DNA from: a virus
Length of the DNA stretch: 64,000 bases
IMG/VR virus record: IMGVR_UViG_3300049484_000260
Span: 1 to 64,000 of that record
Strand: one strand, 5' to 3'
In this document: positions 1 through 7,390 of the stretch, piece after piece
Layout of the letters: every line of letters begins with the position of its first letter
Position numbering within the stretch: the first letter of the stretch is position 1
Translations under genes and position numbers: made by a program
Notes under the pieces: model-generated
Database searches by the model: none
Told to the model about the DNA's origin: nothing
What the model saw: the letters and a program-made list of their open reading frames with translations, nothing else

Positions 1-127
1 GGGCTGCCGTGGGTGCGGTTCAGGCATGATAGAGAAGAAGCCCCGCCCGGCGTGCCGGGCTGCCGTGGGTGCGGTTCAGGCATGATAGAGAAGAAGCCCC
101 GCCCGGCGTGCCGGGCTGCCGTGGGTG
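1..127. repeat. 56-bp tandem repeat, about 2.3 copies
   Basis: Two identical 56-bp copies lie at 1-56 and 57-112, and a 15-bp start of a third at 113-127. Further copies may lie left of the window. Each unit contains the inverted repeat GCCCGGC/GCCGGGC (7-bp arms, 2-nt centre). On the minus strand this is followed by a G-rich then CT-rich stretch (GGGGCTTCTTCTC), giving a terminator-like shape without a clean U-tract. The GC content is far above that of the surrounding phage DNA. The array lies downstream of the minus-strand lysis genes. It may be a stack of weak terminators or an expanded structural repeat; only the repeat itself is certain. Confidence 0.9.
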
Positions 128-148
128 TCGAGCTGTCCTCGGACGATA

Positions 149-183
149 TAAAAAAGCTGCGGAATTTCTTCCGCAGCTTCCCC
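149..183 (-). terminator. rho-independent terminator ending the lysis/structural operon
   Basis: The arms AAGCTGCGG (154-162) and CCGCAGCTT (171-179) form a perfect 9-bp stem around an 8-nt loop. Read on the minus strand the hairpin runs directly into TTTT from the A-run at 150-155. It sits about 190 nt beyond the endolysin stop codon, which is where the long minus-strand transcript would be expected to end. Confidence 0.85.
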
Positions 184-364
184 GAACCGACGGTGATCGG
201 ATGCTACCCCGACCGACTTAAAGATGGAATTGAACCACCCAGCTTCTGCCCTACCTGGTAAGCCGCCTTCCCTCTTTTAAGAGGAATAATGTGTGGATGC
301 GACCCCGCACCGACATCCTGCGGTTCGAGATATTGGTAGAATATATCACAGCACAGCCCGCTCG
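184..364. other. non-coding stretch after the endolysin
   Basis: No convincing ORF lies here on either strand. A small palindrome, CCTCTT/AAGAGG, is at 271-284. The minus strand has two related direct-repeat motifs (GGGGTCGCATCC near 294-306 and GGGGTAGCATCC near 200-212) and a T-arm-like GGTTCAATTCC at 226-236. No complete cloverleaf could be folded by eye, so no RNA gene is called. It is best described as the 3' untranslated region before the terminator. Confidence 0.5.
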
Positions 365-925
365 TCAAGCATTTCTCGCCTCAGTGTCAGTTGATGCTTT
401 CCGTAATTGCGGTGTCTTTGCGACGAATGAAAGCAACTTAGCTACTCTGAACATCCATCCATCCTGAAACCTCCTTTGCGATGGTTTATCCCTACAGAGG
501 TTAGTGTAGAATGAAATGCGGTAAGAAATTAGCAGCCAGAATATCGCATCTGTAGGGGCGAGCGATACCCTAACTACAGTCTGAGGGCCACAGTCGCCAT
601 CAATCGGGATACAGGATTCTGGGTTTAGTTCATTATATGCTTCTTGTAACCATTTAGCGGCACGACCACATCCGCAGTTTACAGCAGAGTCGAATGTTAT
701 GATATCGAGTGGTGATTGGAGAGAGTCACACCCCACTGCGTTCCAATAGTCCGCACGATATATAGTTTTTGCATCTCCCATTGATAATGATCGGATATCG
801 AGCTTAGGATATGCAGTCTGCGATATTCCGAACTTAGTGAGTCCTCCTGCATCTACACTATCATTAGACTCTCCCCCCTCTATCCCGATGACAAACTCAA
901 ACCCAAGATCAAAATTACTTATCAT
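365..925 (-). CDS. GH108-type endolysin (N-acetylmuramidase)
   Basis: This predicted lysozyme of 186 residues should cleave peptidoglycan glycan strands to release progeny. The N-terminus carries the family signature: IEGGESND at about residues 15-22, where the Glu of EGG is the expected catalytic acid, then DAGGLTKFGIS, the D-x-GG-x-T-x-x-GIS motif typical of GH108 (secretion-activator/muramidase) proteins. The C-terminal part (IDGDCGPQTV) resembles the small peptidoglycan-binding region that follows in this family. Length fits the usual 170-200 residues. No signal peptide is visible, so release probably depends on a holin. The ATG follows AAAGGT and overlaps the upstream gene by 11 nt. It is the last gene of the operon. 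Confidence 0.88.
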   Translation of the reverse strand: MISNFDLGFEFVIGIEGGESNDSVDAGGLTKFGISQTAYPKLDIRSLSMGDAKTIYRADYWNAVGCDSLQSPLDIITFDSAVNCGCGRAAKWLQEAYNELNPESCIPIDGDCGPQTVVRVSLAPTDAIFWLLISYRISFYTNLCRDKPSQRRFQDGWMFRVAKLLSFVAKTPQLRKASTDTEARNA

Positions 926-1373
926 GATCTACCTTTACGTACTTCATGGCATACTCAGGTACAGTGTGGTGCTGATCGTACTTTAGCTGCCAGAAGGTAT
1001 TGAGGGCAGGGATAGACACATTAACGGCCATGAAGTATCCCATAGCGTTAATTATCCTCAGAGCCATCATAAATTTTGATTTAGAGAGAGTTGATATAAT
1101 TATCAACAGGTTGAAGCACATTACTGCATTAGCAATATAAAACGCTTCATAGGTTGGTGGTGCTGAAGAGAACATCTCATCATGTATGGCGCACGCCATA
1201 GAAATCCTAAGACCGTACATAGTCTCTGGTACCAGTGCTTGCTTCAACCACCCACCACTACCGCAGCAATCATTAACATCTTCAATATAATTGTCTGGAG
1301 ATAAGATGAAGTTGAAAGGAACAAGCAATGGAACCCTCTTCTTAGTTCTACTTAAATAATGGATTATCTGCAT
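915..1373 (-). CDS. phospholipase A2-like phage protein
   Basis: The 152-residue protein combines a DCCGSGGW segment (about residues 35-42), which resembles the glycine-rich calcium loop of phospholipase A2, with CAIHDEMF (about 61-68), matching the C-x-x-H-D active-site helix. Known phage proteins with a CxIHDxxY motif share this arrangement, but their enzymatic activity is mostly untested. The second half is hydrophobic (residues about 80-125) and could associate with membrane. A strong AGGAGGGG lies just before the ATG. It sits between the holin candidate and the endolysin, so a role in membrane damage at lysis is a reasonable inference. Only the motifs support the enzymatic reading. Confidence 0.55.
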   Translation of the reverse strand: MQIIHYLSRTKKRVPLLVPFNFILSPDNYIEDVNDCCGSGGWLKQALVPETMYGLRISMACAIHDEMFSSAPPTYEAFYIANAVMCFNLLIIISTLSKSKFMMALRIINAMGYFMAVNVSIPALNTFWQLKYDQHHTVPEYAMKYVKVDHDK

Positions 1374-1680
1374 CGCCCCTCCTCTTCAGTAATGTTCTCG
1401 CTTCCACGAGATTGGCCAGAGTTTTATATGCAAACATCAGAAAAGGCGACACCGCAGAGATCAGCTCACCCACCCTTTTAATGTTACCGTCCTGAATAGC
1501 CGCGTACACGTCAGCTATCTCTTTAGCTGACGTGGCCTTTGCCATTATCGCGTCCATAGGAACAGACGAATTATGGAAGTATATCGACGCAAAATAGACA
1601 GAAGCTCCGATGGAAGTCACAACCGCCCCAAGAGACAGTGACCCTTCGAGAGTCTTTATTGCAGGCTTTATCTCAGACAT
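1348..1680 (-). CDS. small membrane protein, holin candidate
   Basis: The 110-residue protein has a hydrophobic segment at about residues 14-35 and a second at about 72-92, with a charged RRGDADN tail. This two-segment plan, together with its place directly before the PLA2-like protein and the endolysin, suggests a holin or lysis-accessory membrane protein. No specific family signature is recognised. The start forms a TAATG junction with the preceding lipoprotein gene, and the end overlaps the next gene by 26 nt, indicating translational coupling. An alternative is a spanin-type inner-membrane partner of the upstream lipoproteins. Confidence 0.45.
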   Translation of the reverse strand: MSEIKPAIKTLEGSLSLGAVVTSIGASVYFASIYFHNSSVPMDAIMAKATSAKEIADVYAAIQDGNIKRVGELISAVSPFLMFAYKTLANLVEARTLLKRRGDADNPLFK

Positions 1681-2222
1681 TATAGCACCGCCGCTGTGAT
1701 CTGCATGGCAATCCAGATCACCTTTAGAGTTTTATCTGCTATAGCTTTTGTATCTACAGTATCTCCTCCGTTACTGTATTCCTGCATGATAACTGATATC
1801 TCAGATGCTTCTTTATCAAGCTGAGTGAGTGATGCGCGGGTAGATTCCGGTAAGGTGTCCCACTTCGACACAACTTGTGAACGAGCCTTGGCGTAGGCCC
1901 CAGCTACGTTATTCCAGATGGCGAGTAATTCAACTTTATCTGCGTATTTACCGTCAGTCATCAGCATAATCTTATACCGAGACAAGGCTATTTTGGCGGT
2001 AATGTCGAACTCAGATAAGGCACCCCACTCTTGGTCTGTAAACTTTCCTTCAAGTTTAGCAGCCATCATTCGTTCACGTACAGTCTGTAGGTTATCATTG
2101 ATCCTGCCGATATCTACCTCCGAATACGCAGGTATCGTGTTCCGGGTTTCTGTATTTAAGCCACACCCTGTAATACTGAAAGCGAGGACTAAAGACATTA
2201 CCATTGATTTCGTGGTGTTCAT
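1680..2222 (-). CDS. lipoprotein of the lysis region
   Basis: The 180-residue protein begins with a classical lipoprotein signal: Lys5, a hydrophobic core, and the lipobox ITGC ending at Cys20. After cleavage it should be lipidated and carried to the outer or inner membrane. The rest is mostly predicted helix with charged, heptad-like stretches and a hydrophobic C-terminus (IWIAMQITAAVL). A good Shine-Dalgarno (AGGAGAT) precedes the ATG. Phage lipoproteins next to endolysins are often outer-membrane spanin subunits, but this one is longer than usual, so that role is only an inference. It could instead block superinfection. Confidence 0.6.
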   Translation of the reverse strand: MNTTKSMVMSLVLAFSITGCGLNTETRNTIPAYSEVDIGRINDNLQTVRERMMAAKLEGKFTDQEWGALSEFDITAKIALSRYKIMLMTDGKYADKVELLAIWNNVAGAYAKARSQVVSKWDTLPESTRASLTQLDKEASEISVIMQEYSNGGDTVDTKAIADKTLKVIWIAMQITAAVL

Positions 2223-2265
2223 GTGTATCTCCTATTGGTTTAGCGTCCGATTCATGCCTTTTTGG

Positions 2266-2943
2266 TTATTTAGGGGTTACTGGATCAACAGTCCCTGGAT
2301 CAACAGTCCCTGGATCAACAGTCCCTGGATCAACAGTCCCTGGATCAACAGTCCCTGGATCAACAGCCGCTGGTTCAGCGGGGATGACTGATTTGGTTCC
2401 GGGAGTAACATCCCCCACTTGGGAGCCGTTGACCATCATCGCTCCCGCCCCAGTCACATGCGTGCCGCCCGCAGCGATGGCAGCCTTTCCTACTGAAGAT
2501 ATTGCCTTCATGCCGTAGGCCGCCGCACCGAAACCGGCAATGGGGACGACAGCCCCTGCGATCTTAGCTACCTCGTCACCGACGGAGGCAGGAGCGACAA
2601 CAGTCTGCTGTGTCGGCTGTTTCTGCTGAAGCTGAGCCGCCATCTCCATCATGCCATAGCGATCAACCATCACACCATACAGGGTGGGGAGGAGTACGGC
2701 CGTTGTTGTATCTCCTTTTGGAATATTCTTCATGCTCTCCATCAGCAGGGCGGTCATATCTTTTTGGTGCTGGTTACGGCGTGCTTCGCGAGCCGCAGCC
2801 GCCTGCTCTATAGCGATCTGTGCAGTGATATTCGATTCCTGTACAGCTTTGGCATAATCCCCGTATGAGGAGACACACCCGGAGGTGGTGATTAGGGAAG
2901 TTATGGCCGCGAGTGGGAGTGCTACGGTAAATTGTATCTTCAT
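2266..2943 (-). CDS. lipoprotein with DPGTV pentapeptide repeats
   Basis: The 225-residue protein has an N-terminal lipoprotein signal with lipobox TSGC (Cys23), a charged helical region rich in Ala, Arg and Gln (about 35-110), and an Ala/Gly-rich segment that could be membrane-associated. The C-terminus is a run of DPGTV pentapeptides followed by DPVTPK. The repeat is likely an extended, flexible stalk. A second lipoprotein gene follows at once. Cell-envelope localisation is well supported by the signal, but function is unknown. Envelope roles such as lysis, superinfection exclusion or a spanin-like bridge are all possible. Confidence 0.6.
   Translation of the reverse strand: MKIQFTVALPLAAITSLITTSGCVSSYGDYAKAVQESNITAQIAIEQAAAAREARRNQHQKDMTALLMESMKNIPKGDTTTAVLLPTLYGVMVDRYGMMEMAAQLQQKQPTQQTVVAPASVGDEVAKIAGAVVPIAGFGAAAYGMKAISSVGKAAIAAGGTHVTGAGAMMVNGSQVGDVTPGTKSVIPAEPAAVDPGTVDPGTVDPGTVDPGTVDPGTVDPVTPK
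2281..2370. repeat. 15-bp tandem repeat coding DPGTV
   Basis: Five perfect 15-bp copies (TGGATCAACAGTCCC on the plus strand) cover 2281-2355, and a sixth variant copy covers 2356-2370. The unit is a multiple of three, so copy-number change keeps the lipoprotein frame open. Exact identity between copies suggests recent slippage expansion. Confidence 0.95.
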
Positions 2944-2965
2944 GGTATCTTACCTTGGTTAGAGT

Positions 2966-3394
2966 TCATCCTAAAAATAATGATACCTTATTTACCAGCC
3001 AAGGAGCAAGAAAAATATTTATAAAAGTGAGTAGGCCGATGACAATAGTGGCATAAATCCCTATCTTAATTTTCAGCTCCTTATAGTCCTCTATTATATC
3101 TAATAATTTAGATTCGTCACATTTCTGAACCCAGTTAGACAGTTTACTAATTTCATTTCGTAGTTGCTGGATATCCCCGCTAAGGTCGCTGATCCTGCTT
3201 TCAAATCGATTAAGGTCTTCTTCTACACCAGATACAGCCCTCGATAATGATTCTTTTACTGACTCAGAGAGAAGAGAGTTAATGCTTAGGTTAGAAGAAA
3301 CCTTCTTATCAAGTTCATTTATTTTAGTGATAAGATGATCACGTCTCTCTTGACATAATTCATGACTGAAAGCCGACTCAGAGATTGCCATCAT
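2966..3394 (-). CDS. coiled-coil protein with C-terminal membrane anchor
   Basis: The protein (142 residues from the first ATG) consists of a long charged helical region with heptad-like spacing (about residues 15-100) and one hydrophobic segment near the C-terminus (about 112-138). This gives a cytoplasmic coiled coil anchored at the membrane. The gene starts ATGATG; the second ATG at 3391 has the better distance to the AAGGAG and may be the true start. It overlaps the stop of the upstream receiver-like gene. No family is recognised. Position suggests a partner of the receiver-like protein or a lysis accessory. Confidence 0.6.
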   Translation of the reverse strand: MMAISESAFSHELCQERRDHLITKINELDKKVSSNLSINSLLSESVKESLSRAVSGVEEDLNRFESRISDLSGDIQQLRNEISKLSNWVQKCDESKLLDIIEDYKELKIKIGIYATIVIGLLTFINIFLAPWLVNKVSLFLG

Positions 3395-3795
3395 TTCTCC
3401 TTAGAGCAAATTGCATGAACCCATTTCCTCATCTTATGCAGAAACTTAGTCTTAAAGTCAGCAGAGCCGATATTAAAGAAATCATACGCGCCACTAAGTA
3501 CGGCCGAAAGATGACTAAGCTCACTCCCTCCATGACAGTATGCAAATAGTGGGACATTTAGCGACTGTATCTTTTTAAGAGATACCTTTATACTTTCGCA
3601 TTTTAGGTTAAGTGATGTTAAGATAATATCAACTGTCTGTAGGTTTGAGCAGGTTAGTGTAGCTATCGCCTCCTCCTCAGATGATGTACATATTATCCTA
3701 CTAACTTCGAGAGAATATAGGAGAGCACAAATATTATCTCTCCTGATAATATTATCATCAACAACAAGAACCAACAAATCACGAACCTCGCACAT
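3391..3795 (-). CDS. degenerate response-regulator receiver-like protein
   Basis: The 134-residue protein resembles a CheY-type receiver. It opens with LVLVVDDN, in which Asp13 and Asp14 form the usual acidic pocket, followed by alternating helices and strands of the right length. The phosphoacceptor position in VDIILTSLN is Ser61 or Thr60 rather than Asp. The conserved Thr after strand 4 and Lys after strand 5 are also not evident. It is therefore probably a non-phosphorylatable pseudo-receiver. There is no output domain. It starts in a TAATG junction with the upstream structural gene and is coupled to the coiled-coil membrane protein downstream. A receiver fold inside a late phage operon is unusual and its role is unknown. 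Confidence 0.5.
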   Translation of the reverse strand: MCEVRDLLVLVVDDNIIRRDNICALLYSLEVSRIICTSSEEEAIATLTCSNLQTVDIILTSLNLKCESIKVSLKKIQSLNVPLFAYCHGGSELSHLSAVLSGAYDFFNIGSADFKTKFLHKMRKWVHAICSKEK

Positions 3796-4487
3796 TAGTA
3801 AAATGGGGTCTCCTTACCCTCGCATAGAACCCAAGATGGAGACTCAAGAACAACACCACCTACTCCTAAGAATGCCGTATTCGCTTTCGGCCCAATCTCA
3901 ATCGTGTCATACGGGGCGCATATAGCTAAACCACCACCCCCAGAGAATATACTTGACAATCTAAAATCAACAAACAGCCTCCCGTGGAGGTCTGGGGGTA
4001 CTGGAGGGAGCCTACCCACTGGTTCGTTGGTTCTAAGTAATAAATCATTAACAGATTCATATTCAAATCGCAACACCTCGACAACCTCTGAACCGGTTAT
4101 CGCTCTCTTAACTGAAAATACCAGCGGGTTTTCAGACGATAGCATCACATTCTCAGGAAATCTTGCCGACAGCTTTTCGAGATAAAGGATACAACTTTGT
4201 GAAGGAGCGAGGATATAGGTAGAACCTCCTGACCCCCATGAGGAAGAATTCCCAAAATCATGTGATGCGTCTCTTACATTAGTAAATGCTACAGGAGCAT
4301 TTGCGTAAGGTAATGCTCTTGCTACTTCAGGGTGTGTGACTCTTTCACGGCACCTCATCTGTATTGACTCTGAGGCTTGAAGGTATAGCTCTACAAATTC
4401 CTCATATTGACTCGAAATGAAGAAAGGTAGGTTTGCAGACCGTCGATATGAAAAGAATACTTCAGGAGTTACGTCTATAGTGCTCAT
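3795..4487 (-). CDS. unknown protein, probable virion-associated
   Basis: A protein of 230 residues with no recognised family. The second half is rich in beta-prone, Gly/Ser/Pro-containing sequence (for example FSGGGGLAIC), typical of phage fibre or decoration proteins. It has no signal peptide or membrane segment. It follows the 4492-5370 gene closely and ends in a TAATG junction with the pseudo-receiver gene. The Shine-Dalgarno is weak, so translation may depend on coupling. Structural role is inferred only from the neighbouring tail genes. Confidence 0.55.
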   Translation of the reverse strand: MSTIDVTPEVFFSYRRSANLPFFISSQYEEFVELYLQASESIQMRCRERVTHPEVARALPYANAPVAFTNVRDASHDFGNSSSWGSGGSTYILAPSQSCILYLEKLSARFPENVMLSSENPLVFSVKRAITGSEVVEVLRFEYESVNDLLLRTNEPVGRLPPVPPDLHGRLFVDFRLSSIFSGGGGLAICAPYDTIEIGPKANTAFLGVGGVVLESPSWVLCEGKETPFY

Positions 4488-4491
4488 GTTT

Positions 4492-5370
4492 TTAATTGTT
4501 CGTATATCCTAATATACTGACTGTAAAACTATCAAGTCCTGTAAGATCATCAGAGACAACAGCCTCTATTCTATCCTGCGTCCCCCTACCAAGCCGTATG
4601 CCTTCAGGGATCAGCGATCCTACCGGAATGGTAATTATGGTCGCATCCTGATTAGGTGCCCAGTTAGTGATTTCCCATGACTTGATGTCGTTCCCGAATC
4701 CAAAGTAACCTCCTGACTGTACTATAATGCTCCCTATTGTCTTAGCTTTATGTATTATATATGATGACACTCCAGAGTCTTTCATTATAAGTGAAAATCC
4801 ATGCCCAAGAGGGGATAATTTACCAAATAGATTATGAGCTACATTAAGATCGGCGACAAGAATAGTTATTGATGTTATATGTATATCTCTATCAGGAAGA
4901 GCTGAACAATAAAATATAGACGGAGTAGATGACCCATTTACATTCATATTAGTCCCTATAGAACCATACTGAATCCCCCCGTTAATAGATAATGATAATG
5001 AAAGGTACCTACGACGATTGCTCGTTCCTACAGGTGGAAGTGAATTAACAACATTTACAGATAATGGTGTGTTTACTGATCCGAGGCCCTCATCTATAGA
5101 TAATGCTGTTACATTATCTGAGTACAGATAAATCTGTAATACGTCAGAACCACTCATCCCTGATGTGCTGCAATCAAGTACGAGAACCCCATTAGAAAAT
5201 GTCCCTGAGTATGCAGGGTCGTTGAATGAGTATAGCTGTTCTTTTTTAGTGATATTTGTTATTAGCAGAATTTTCTCTGCGCCGACAGGCCCTGATTGTG
5301 ACGGCCATGAATTGAACACCACCTTACCTTCGGCGGGAATGAATGTGTAGTCGCTAAATAGTATATTCAT
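4492..5370 (-). CDS. probable tail fibre/tip structural protein
   Basis: The frame is open further upstream, but the ATG at 5370 overlaps the stop of the preceding gene in TAATG, the junction used throughout this operon. This gives 292 residues beginning MNILFSDYTF. The protein is rich in Ser, Thr, Gly and Asn with alternating hydrophobic residues, suggesting a beta-structured virion component. No catalytic motif or membrane segment is seen. It lies between small fibre-associated genes and the lysis-side genes. Family not recognised. Confidence 0.6.
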   Translation of the reverse strand: MNILFSDYTFIPAEGKVVFNSWPSQSGPVGAEKILLITNITKKEQLYSFNDPAYSGTFSNGVLVLDCSTSGMSGSDVLQIYLYSDNVTALSIDEGLGSVNTPLSVNVVNSLPPVGTSNRRRYLSLSLSINGGIQYGSIGTNMNVNGSSTPSIFYCSALPDRDIHITSITILVADLNVAHNLFGKLSPLGHGFSLIMKDSGVSSYIIHKAKTIGSIIVQSGGYFGFGNDIKSWEITNWAPNQDATIITIPVGSLIPEGIRLGRGTQDRIEAVVSDDLTGLDSFTVSILGYTNN

Positions 5371-5612
5371 TAACCAAGTGCTATAATTAAGGCTATGTCT
5401 TTTGGCGCGAACTTTCCAGCTACAGCTATCCATCTGTGCGCGGGGTGGTGGGTGTTAAGTACGCTTCTCCCATTTGCAGCTCTGCCAGACTCCTTATATT
5501 TGTAGAGCGTGTCTGTCTCAGACACAAAGCATACTTCACCGTGTCGTCCACCAGACGCAGCTTCGGACACGGTTGCAAAATTCATACCACTTATCTGCCA
5601 TTGAGATAGCAT
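5370..5612 (-). CDS. small tail-associated protein
   Basis: An 80-residue protein that follows a GC-rich hairpin and is coupled to the next gene through TAATG. The segment SETDTLYKYKESG resembles the short fragments seen at the ends of phage tail-fibre proteins where a beta-hairpin repeat links to a receptor-binding tip. No specific family can be named. A likely GGGAG ribosome-binding site lies in the loop of the preceding hairpin. Confidence 0.5.
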   Translation of the reverse strand: MLSQWQISGMNFATVSEAASGGRHGEVCFVSETDTLYKYKESGRAANGRSVLNTHHPAHRWIAVAGKFAPKDIALIIALG

Positions 5613-5619
5613 GATTTTA

Positions 5620-5637
5620 GGGCCGGTCTCCCGGCCC
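5620..5637 (-). promoter_or_regulatory. GC-rich hairpin before the 5612 start codon
   Basis: GGGCCGG (5620-5626) and CCGGCCC (5631-5637) form a 7-bp stem with a 4-nt loop. On the minus strand the loop and its edge contain GGGAGA, the only Shine-Dalgarno-like sequence upstream of the ATG at 5612. There is no U-tract, so this could be a translational control hairpin or a processing signal rather than a terminator. Confidence 0.45.
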
Positions 5638-5642
5638 GTACA

Positions 5643-6539
5643 TCAGATGTTGGCGGGGACTGTGACGGTGAACACGTCGCCGACCTCCATAGGTACGGAG
5701 ATGTGGTATGTGCTGCCTGAATCCCAGAACACTCCACGATTTTTGACCAGCTCTTCCCCATTCAGAGAGATTACAATCCGATGATCGGACATAAATTCCC
5801 CATTTGTAGCTCCGATGCTGGAAATCGTGTCACCAGTAGCCGCCGGTGTTGCCGCACCCGCTGTTGCACCAGCACCGGTAGGCAGACTGATCACTTCATT
5901 CTTCAGGTACCGGGTAGTCACTTCATAGTCACAGCTCAGAGGGCGAGGCTGGCTCATCACCACATCCTGCTCCGGCGAAGAACCCTCAACCTTCAGTGCA
6001 GGCTCATGGCGGAGCGCGGTGAGTCTGGGAAATGCGATCTCGATAGTGTCTGTGATGGAGACGAGCTGTAAGCTACCATCAGCCGCCCGCACGACAAAAG
6101 CGACCTGCACATTCTCACTGCCCGCCGCACCGATGGCGGTGCCGTCGGCGGCTGCAATATCGGCCTGCACCAGGCCAAACACCTTGCGACCGGCGACGGT
6201 AATAGGGTCGTTGGTGGTAGCCTGTCGCAGCTCACATTTGTTCCCCACAGAGTCATATCCCGCAAGAAAGAAAGCTGAAGCCGATGCAGTGCCGACGGCA
6301 CCGGGTAGGGCAGCCGCCACAAATCCACCTGTGGTCTCCTGTGAGGCCGACCCGACGGCAAGGGTACCTGAGATGACCGCGCTGGAAATCAGTGCGAACT
6401 GCCCATTGACGGCGATCCCGCCCTCAATAAACGCGCCAGAGCTGATAGTGCGTTTGTTCATAAAATCGTAGTGAGTAGGATAGTTTCCAGTCCCTTTTGC
6501 ATCGCTACCCCGAAGGGCGATCTGGTGATCAGACAGCAT
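5643..6539 (-). CDS. virion structural protein, Ala/Gly-rich
   Basis: A 298-residue protein with high Ala, Gly, Thr and Val content and long beta-prone stretches, and no catalytic motif. The coding DNA is clearly more GC-rich than most neighbours, like the capsid and tail-tube genes, which often reflects high expression. The start has a good AGGAG. It lies in a row of baseplate/fibre genes. A fibre shaft, decoration or tip protein is plausible. Family not recognised. Confidence 0.6.
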   Translation of the reverse strand: MLSDHQIALRGSDAKGTGNYPTHYDFMNKRTISSGAFIEGGIAVNGQFALISSAVISGTLAVGSASQETTGGFVAAALPGAVGTASASAFFLAGYDSVGNKCELRQATTNDPITVAGRKVFGLVQADIAAADGTAIGAAGSENVQVAFVVRAADGSLQLVSITDTIEIAFPRLTALRHEPALKVEGSSPEQDVVMSQPRPLSCDYEVTTRYLKNEVISLPTGAGATAGAATPAATGDTISSIGATNGEFMSDHRIVISLNGEELVKNRGVFWDSGSTYHISVPMEVGDVFTVTVPANI

Positions 6540-6548
6540 AGAACACTC

Positions 6549-7025
6549 CTATGAAATAATTTCGAGGATATCCCCGTTTTCAGTTGCCAGTGTTAGAAGA
6601 AAAGAATACAGAGATGTCCACAGCACTTCAACACCTTTCACCTGCTTAGTGCCATTAAGGTATATCTGAACTGCTTCATCTGTATAAAATATATCAGGAG
6701 ATGGTCGTAAATTTCCGTAATCCCTGCTTCTGATATATGAAGTACCATGCGAATCAAGGAAAAACTCAGAACCAGCAGGAGAATGCTCAATGACACTAAG
6801 TACCGTAGTCATCGTTGGGCCGTTCCCTATCATGACTCCAGGCCAGGCCTTCACCTCAACTGAAACTCTCTTTCGCAGGTCAACGGCATGGACGATCCTC
6901 TCGTTCAGGAGGGTCTTTAATGGGGATGTATTTATGGTTATAGGGTTAGGCTTAGTCCCAACACAGCGACCTCCTATAACATTTATCGAACGTCGTCCCC
7001 CTATTTCAACTATTTCGTAGCTCAT
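6549..7025 (-). CDS. unknown tail-region protein (158 aa)
   Basis: A 158-residue protein beginning MSYEIVEIGGRRSINVIGG, beta-rich, without membrane segments or recognised motifs. It overlaps the upstream Ig-like gene by 4 nt (ATGA). The context, between the Ig-like protein and the Ala/Gly-rich structural gene, suggests a small baseplate or fibre-attachment protein. Nothing in the sequence identifies it further. Confidence 0.55.
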   Translation of the reverse strand: MSYEIVEIGGRRSINVIGGRCVGTKPNPITINTSPLKTLLNERIVHAVDLRKRVSVEVKAWPGVMIGNGPTMTTVLSVIEHSPAGSEFFLDSHGTSYIRSRDYGNLRPSPDIFYTDEAVQIYLNGTKQVKGVEVLWTSLYSFLLTLATENGDILEIIS

Positions 7026-7390
7026 GGTAATATTGAGTTAGATTGGGTGACATCGGCCTGCACCTCAACGGTGTCATCTTCCCCAGGGCGCGGCCACACA
7101 GTTATTACCTTCGCGTCCGAAGTTACGAACTGTACATCATAATAATACTTCCCTGGAATCAAAAGGCTCGTGAGTGCCGCAGGGACAGACATCTCCAGTA
7201 GTCCTTGCGGAGCTGACGGATTGTCATGGATACGCACAGAATGCTGCAATGCTCCAGGGTCAGGGTCACCAAGGTCTGACTTCATTGTGAATGTAAGGAC
7301 ACCATCGGCGTATGTTGGACGACCGTCATACGTAATGAAGAACCCTATCTCCAGCGTATCTCCTCTCCGCATTACACCATTCTCAAACAT
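7022..7390 (-). CDS. baseplate-type Ig-like protein
   Basis: A 122-residue protein with the layout of a recurrent phage tail/baseplate beta-sandwich. It has GDTLEIGFFITYDGRP near the N-terminus, then VLTFTMKSD, a GKYYYDVQFVTSD strand pair, and a final VEVQADVTQS strand. The GDT...F...D..G start and the G-x-Y-x-Y-D-V motif are seen in BppU-like N-terminal domains and related attachment modules. It probably anchors a fibre to the baseplate. It overlaps its downstream neighbour by 4 nt, and its ATG overlaps the end of the upstream gene by 1 nt. Confidence 0.55.
   Translation of the reverse strand: MFENGVMRRGDTLEIGFFITYDGRPTYADGVLTFTMKSDLGDPDPGALQHSVRIHDNPSAPQGLLEMSVPAALTSLLIPGKYYYDVQFVTSDAKVITVWPRPGEDDTVEVQADVTQSNSILP

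Noticed and set aside
13-261. 82-codon ORF on the plus strand
   Set aside because: It is created by the 56-bp repeats and runs across the terminator hairpin; it has no ribosome-binding site and no protein-like conservation.
186-300. tRNA gene on the minus strand, suggested by the T-arm-like GGTTCAATTCC at 226-236
   Set aside because: A TTTAAG/CTTAAA pairing is available for an acceptor stem, but the interval between them is about five bases too short and no D or anticodon arm could be paired.
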